A stretch of DNA of 64,000 bases from Dasypus novemcinctus (lineage: Eukaryota; Chordata; Mammalia; Cingulata; Dasypodidae). The DNA lies in NCBI RefSeq assembly GCF_030445035.2, contig NC_080694.1, positions 75,345,147-75,409,146 of the forward strand, written 5' to 3'. This document shows positions 59,615 to 64,000 of the stretch, one piece after another. The position numbers and the translations under genes are program-made. Below the pieces are notes generated by a model. It was not told where the DNA came from and ran no database searches. It saw nothing but the letters and a program-made list of their open reading frames with translations. Each line of letters starts with the position of its first letter. The first letter of the stretch is position 1.

Positions 59615-60529
59615 TAGTGAGTGAAACTGGCAATGGTAATTACACATATTGGGCTTATATCCCTAATCCCCCATTACTTTGAGTGTTAACCTGGAAAGAT
59701 CCTTCTTTTCCTGTTTATTTGAATAAAACTCATATATTTCCTGGACCCGTGGATGATAGACTACCACTTAAGTCACGAGAAGAAGGACAAAGGATTTATA
59801 ATCTCCTTCTTCCATTTGATTTCCGACCTTTTTGCATTGGCAATCGCCCACCACGTATGGCTGTGAAAAATAGAGCTATGATCAATTTTAGCCATAATAA
59901 TACTAAATCTTTGGCAACTTTATTCCCATCCTATCAATACCAAGAATATAAGTATCCAAGTTATAGTTGTCCTAAGAGAGATGCTGGTGATATGCAAAGA
60001 TGGTATGAATATGGGAAGAGGATCTGTCATCTTTAATTATTCCTATGGAATAGTTTGGGAAAGTGCCCCTATGGGGAATCCCAACAAATACAAGGGCAGA
60101 TTTATTTGGTATGGTTTAAATAGCAAAGGACAACAAGTTAGTAATGTACAATATCCTTTCCATGAATCTTTGTTTCTTGATGAAAAAATAATTTTTACTA
60201 AAAATAATAGTGATTGGAAAAATATAGGGAAATGGGTTCCTTTTCCATGGTGCAATAGCACTGGAGTCCATGATCAAAAACAAATATGGAAAGTCTTCTT
60301 AGGAGTGGCATCTACTTCTGAATGGAAAGGTAATAAAAGTATGGATGGACAATATTTACATTTGGATCAAATTCATCATTTTCAATCATGTGTCAGAGAT
60401 CCATATGTGTTTGTGGTAGGGAAGGTTACCATAACTGAAAATGCTTTGTTCTATAAGGATGGCACTTTGTATACTTGCTTGTCTGAGAATATTTTACAGA
60501 ATGGAGATATTAGCACCATGGCTCACTGA
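59615..60529 (+). pseudogene. ERV-B env surface subunit remnant
   Basis: Split into frames 59683-60036 and 59981-60529. The second frame carries a CVRDPYVFVVG block of the kind found in MMTV/HERV-K-class surface proteins, several N-X-S/T sites and a C-terminal LYTCLS. Stops follow at 60527-60529 and 60611-60613 before the transmembrane part. No gamma-type features are seen. Confidence 0.82.
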
Positions 60530-60613
60530 AGACGAGGAGTGTGGATCCTGGTGAAAATGAATCGGATGTGGCAGTCATCTTCTGAGAGTCATCTTCTTTT
60601 CCATCTGACTTAA

Positions 60614-61282
60614 GGACTGTTGAAACGATCTAAGAGATTTTTGGGACTTCTCATAGCTGGCATTCTTGGCCTCATTGGTGTCATCACTGCTGCTGTTGCA
60701 TTGCATGAGATGGTGCAAACACAGCAATACTTGCATGATTGGCACAAGAATGCAAGTGACTTATGGCATAGTCAGGAGCACATTGATGAAGGACTTAATG
60801 ACAGAGTTAGTGATTTGGAATCTGCTGTTTTACACTTAGGAGACCAAGTTTATAATTTGAATTTGTTAAGAGGATTGAAATGTGATTGGAATGAAAGTAA
60901 TTTTTGTATTACTTCTTTGGATTATAACATTTCTATATTTCAATGGAATAAGATCAGAAATCATTTGTTAAGACACAGAGGAAATATGTCATTAGAAATT
61001 GAAGAATTGCAGAAAAAGATTTTAGAAATGTCTCATAATCAGATATACGTAGATAATGATAAGGACATCTTTAACAATTTGATTTCACATTTAAATAAGT
61101 TTAATCCTGTTGATTGGTGGAAGTCTCAGCCTTTCTTATCTGCCTTAGGAATAGGGATATGTGTATTAATCCTGTTGCTCATGGTTGTCGCTTGCCTGGG
61201 TAAAGGTGTTTGCCAGAGATTGCACCGTGTGGACACAATGGGACAGGCTAATAACTTAGTACTTGCTAAAACACTACAATAG
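60614..61282 (+). pseudogene. ERV-B env transmembrane subunit, single open frame without ATG at its start
   Basis: The frame is open from just after TAA (60611-60613) to the stop at 61280-61282. It opens with a basic RSKR furin-type cleavage motif, then a Gly/Leu/Ile-rich fusion-peptide-like stretch, heptad-like helices with a Cys pair near 60880-60907, several N-X-S/T sites, a tryptophan-containing membrane-proximal part (DWWKSQP), a membrane anchor (IGICVLILLLMVVACL) and a 30-residue tail. This is the beta (MMTV/HERV-K-like) TM type. The first in-frame ATG lies at about codon 31 of the basic-site segment, after the fusion-peptide region. With the broken upstream part, no normal Env precursor is expected. 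Confidence 0.87.
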
Positions 61283-61375
61283 TACCTCAAAGTCAGTGAG
61301 CTTGGCTGGTAGTCAATGATGGGTAAGACCCCCTGGGGGGCAACCTAAGACAGGCACAGTCACCCTGACTAAAAC

Positions 61376-61388
61376 AAAAAGGGGGAAA
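61376..61388 (+). other. ERV-B polypurine tract
   Basis: aaaaagggggaaa directly abuts the 3' LTR start, as expected for the plus-strand primer of a retrovirus. Confidence 0.9.
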
Positions 61389-61818
61389 TGTGGGAAACAA
61401 AGGCATGTTGTTTCCATGGAAGCAAGTTACTTCCTTGACCACTGAGTCAAGCTGTCCCTTATGATTATTGGTGCAGATCACAATCATGGCTGGGAAAGCA
61501 CACCTGCAGGCAAAATAATAACATATAGAACAGAACGACCTAAGTAACAAGATTTATGAGTATAGTTACTGATTTTTATAATAATAGTTCCAGTAAAGTT
61601 TGTTGGTGTTCATCAATCACTAGTTAATATAGAATGAGGTAAGGGTAATAGGTAACTTGATTTTGTGCTGAATGTCACGTATGTTAGGGGTATATATACT
61701 AGCCCCTCGACTCAATAAAGTTGTCTGATGAGCTTGAGAAATCAATGCTCTCAGATCCCCTGAACCCAGTCTCTCTTTGTCTTTCATTCCCGATACACTC
61801 GGGTCACTGACTCCATCA
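61389..61818 (+). repeat. ERV-B 3' LTR
   Basis: 430 bp, matching the 5' LTR with about 18 differences by eye. TATA-like tatatata at 61691-61698 and AATAAA at 61714-61719. Followed by the target duplication cttaaa at 61819-61824. Confidence 0.93.
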
Positions 61819-62290
61819 CTTAAACCTACACAACAACCATAAAAACCCTAAGAAAATGTGGGAAAACATCTTCAAGTTCTTGTCCTGGGTGGTAGTTTTT
61901 AAACCGCACATGCAAAGCACAAACCTAAAAGAAAAAATAGATAAGTGGGACCTCCTTAAAAGTCAACACTTTTGCACCTCAAAGGACTTTGTCAAAAGGG
62001 TGAAAAGGCAGTGACTCAATGCGAGAAAATATTGGAAATCACATAACCAAAAAGGGTTTAATATCTGTGATATACAAAGAGATCATACACCTCAACAATA
62101 AAAAGAGGAACAACCTGATTAAAAAATGGCCAAAAGATAGTGGTCTAAAGAAGAAATACAAATGGCAAAGAAACACATGAAAAAAATACTCTACATCACT
62201 AGTGAGTAGGGAAATGCAAATCAAAACTACTATGCAATATCATGCCACACCTATTAGACTGGCCGCTAAAAAACCCAGATCACTGGGTAG
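61819..62290 (+). mobile_element. L1 ORF2 C-terminal fragment, + strand (right side of ERV-B)
   Basis: aaggactttgtcaaaagggt, aacctgattaaaaaatggcc and gggaaatgcaaatcaaaact are standard L1 ORF2 3' sequence. It continues the L1 broken at 54670. Confidence 0.85.
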
Positions 62291-62789
62291 AGGCTAGAAT
62301 GAAACAAATTTTGACTTAATTTAAAATCCTTTATTATAATTACATTGTCCAACAATGGAACAACCGACCTGAAGAATTACTAGAAGTGTCAATGGGAGTC
62401 AATATTTAAAAGGCTATAAAAATGTTTACATTGTTACTAGAAGGAAAGATAAAGACTGTAACATGGGACTGCATAAGAGAGTAAAACCTCATATAAAACA
62501 TGAATATAGGTGATATTGCATATATAAGACTTTAACAAAACATAACTACAACTATATTAGAAGGAAAGAGAATAGCAGCTATGTATGGCAACGGATGCAC
62601 AGGGAGATTGAGAGGTGATGAGTTTGTTTATTATTGTTATTGGATTAATGTAACTGCTCTAAGAAAGACTGAAGTGATGAATGAAAAAGAAAAAATGTTT
62701 GCATTATTGTAGAGAATAAATGTACTTAATTTTTTTTTAAATGAGGGAGAGATTGAATCATTCCCAGAAAACCACAACCTGAGAGCGTT
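62291..62789. other. Unassigned AT-rich DNA
   Basis: The L1 match ends near 62270-62290. The next 500 bases are AT-rich with no recognised repeat or gene. Confidence 0.4.
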
Positions 62790-63775
62790 CTTGACCCTAG
62801 AGCTGCCCCACCAGCAGAGCTAGAGGGAGTGCTCCTGAGAACAGTCGCCACACGGGGGTCTCAGTGGCCTAAAGAAATACAGTCCCATAGTAAAGTAAGT
62901 TTTTGGGTAATTATAAATGCAGTGCTATCGCACTGTAGTTTTTGATATGTATCTTCACTTTTACTTCCCACAGGTGCTAAAATGCAAATGCAAAAAAAAA
63001 GTAATGCTAAATCTGTGGCTTTGGACATGCAACACACAAAGCCTTGATTTGTAACAAGTACCAGTGAAGGCGGGGGAGGGAGGAGTAGAGGAGCAGTGGA
63101 CACGCCTGCTGTTGAAGTCAAGACGGTATCAAGCCAAACACGAACGTTATATATTTAGGATGTTAAATTTTAACCCCATGGTAACCACAAGGAAAACATA
63201 TGAAAAATAGAGGCAGATGGAAATAAGAAGGGACTCACTCCAGTACAATGAAGAAATCGAATATGAAAGTAGGCATTAAGAGCATTGAGAAATAAAAAAA
63301 AAAAAAGGTGAAATAGCAAAATGGCAGAAGAAAGCCCTGCATTAGCAGTATGACTTTGATCATTGACCATGAGGTGCAGCGGTGCTCAGAGACGTATTCA
63401 CCAAATGCAGTGAACGTCTCATGGTGATGGAGGAGATTGTTGCTATGGGGGGAGGAGTGGGGTGAGGGGGGTGGGGGGTAAATGGGGACCTCATATTTTC
63501 TAAATGTAATAAATAAATAAATAAATTTAAATAAAACTCCTAAAAAAAAAGTCAATGGATTAAACTCTCCAGTCAAAAGGCAAAGATGGGCAGCCTGGAT
63601 AAAACAGCATGACCCAACTATAGGGTGTCTACAGGAGACTCGCCTTAAATTCCAAGACATAAGTAGGCTGAAGGTGAAAGAATGGAAGAAAACACATTAT
63701 GCACTTCGTAACCAGAAGAGATCTGGGGAAGCTACACCAACACCAGATAAAGTAGACTTTGAGGTAAAAACAGCT
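62790..63775 (+). mobile_element. L1 fragment, + strand: ORF1/ORF2 junction region
   Basis: ttttaaccccatggtaacca, aatagcaaaatggcagaaga and, after an insertion, gtcaatggattaaactctcc with gtgtctacaggagactcgcc are the L1 region around the ORF2 start (endonuclease LNSPVKRQ and LQETRL). The left limit is uncertain. Confidence 0.75.
63357..63541 (+). mobile_element. 5'-truncated L1 3' end inserted in the older L1
   Basis: tcattgaccatgaggtgcag and ttcaccaaatgcagtgaacg are the reverse complement of 7550-7590, and the end aaatgtaataaataaataaa matches the tail at 7.4 kb. It is a third copy of this 3' end. Confidence 0.85.
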
Positions 63776-63776
63776 C

Positions 63777-63890
63777 CAAAGGAGCAGATGGGGCTCAGGT
63801 AGTTGGGTGTCTGCCTGCCACATGGGAGGTCCTAGGATCCCTTCCCCACTCCTTAAAGAAGATGAGCAGACAGAAGAGGGGCCATGGAGG
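63777..63890 (+). mobile_element. Short SINE, + strand
   Basis: ggagcagatggggctcaggt head, then catgggaggtcctaggatcc. The 3' part is short. Confidence 0.7.
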
Positions 63891-63916
63891 GGGGCGTGTT
63901 AAAATAAAATCACATT

Positions 63917-64000
63917 GGGAAGCAGACATGGCTCAAATGATACAGTCTGTCTACTATATGGAGGGACCAGGGTTCTATACCTCCCAGCCCCCTCCACAGC
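63917..64000 (+). mobile_element. SINE, + strand, cut by the window end
   Basis: gggaagcagacatggctcaa head and B-box-like gggttctatacc. The sequence stops at the window edge. Confidence 0.75.

Larger units (their letters stand above)
54671..61818 (+). mobile_element. ERV-B: betaretrovirus-like provirus, internally replaced, defective
   Basis: Two 430-bp LTRs (54671-55100 and 61389-61818) begin TGTGGG and end in CA. They are flanked by the 6-bp direct repeat cttaaa (54665-54670 and 61819-61824). Internal order: lysine-type primer site, splice donor, 5' gag, about 2.3 kb AT-rich non-coding sequence, RNase H end, integrase, env, polypurine tract. By eye the LTRs differ at roughly 18 sites (about 4%). 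Most of gag, all of pro and the RT are absent, so it could only have moved with helper functions in this form, or it lost them afterwards. Confidence 0.93.

Overview
The window is mammalian genomic DNA, almost certainly from a xenarthran and most likely an armadillo (Dasypus-like). The main clue is about a dozen and a half copies of a tRNA-derived SINE. Its head carries a Pol III B-box (GGTTCAAACCC type), its body reads roughly 'gtcccccgcgtaggggagcccc', and its tail is an AAATAAATAAAT run, which fits the armadillo DAS SINE family. The names DAS and Xenarthra come from recall, not from a search.

The one gene that looks intact is a complete eight-exon MHC class I heavy-chain gene on the + strand (ATG 35714, stop 38178, 359 codons). 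It has a recognisable class I promoter (kappaB site, ISRE, SXY-like module) and an AATAAA at 38573. All splice sites are canonical GT/AG. Exons 2, 3, 4, 6 and 7 have the lengths usual for the family. All eight conserved residues that hold peptide ends in the groove are present.

Nearly everything else is repeat. Left to right: a 2.8-kb G-rich minisatellite with a 611-bp higher-order repeat (1.68-4.45 kb); a second minisatellite (6.39-7.01 kb); a long but decayed minus-strand L1 (7.4-15.8 kb) holding a U6 snRNA retrocopy and a SINE; a minus-strand endogenous retrovirus, ERV-A (15.84-23.88 kb); plus-strand L1 (26.1-28.5 kb); a Tigger1-like DNA transposon split by another repeat (28.8-29.85 kb); and a nest of L1, MLT1-like LTR and SINEs (30.5-34.7 kb). 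The MHC gene follows (35.3-38.6 kb). Beyond it are low-copy DNA, a third minisatellite (41.2-41.6 kb), a CRKL processed pseudogene on the minus strand (CDS 50.66-51.56 kb, possible UTRs on both sides), five head-to-tail antisense SINEs (52.0-53.6 kb), and a plus-strand endogenous retrovirus, ERV-B (54.67-61.82 kb), inserted in an L1.

The two proviruses differ. Both have lysine-type primer binding sites and betaretrovirus-like gag/pol remnants. ERV-A carries a gamma/D-type Env (CX6CC transmembrane subunit), the arrangement of type-D simian retroviruses. ERV-B carries an MMTV/HERV-K-type Env. ERV-B keeps well-matched LTRs and a 6-bp target duplication, but most of gag, all of pro and the RT are replaced by about 2.3 kb of AT-rich non-coding DNA, a layout like non-autonomous elements of the ETn type. 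Both proviruses are broken by stops and frameshifts. No bacterial, plasmid or CRISPR feature is present.
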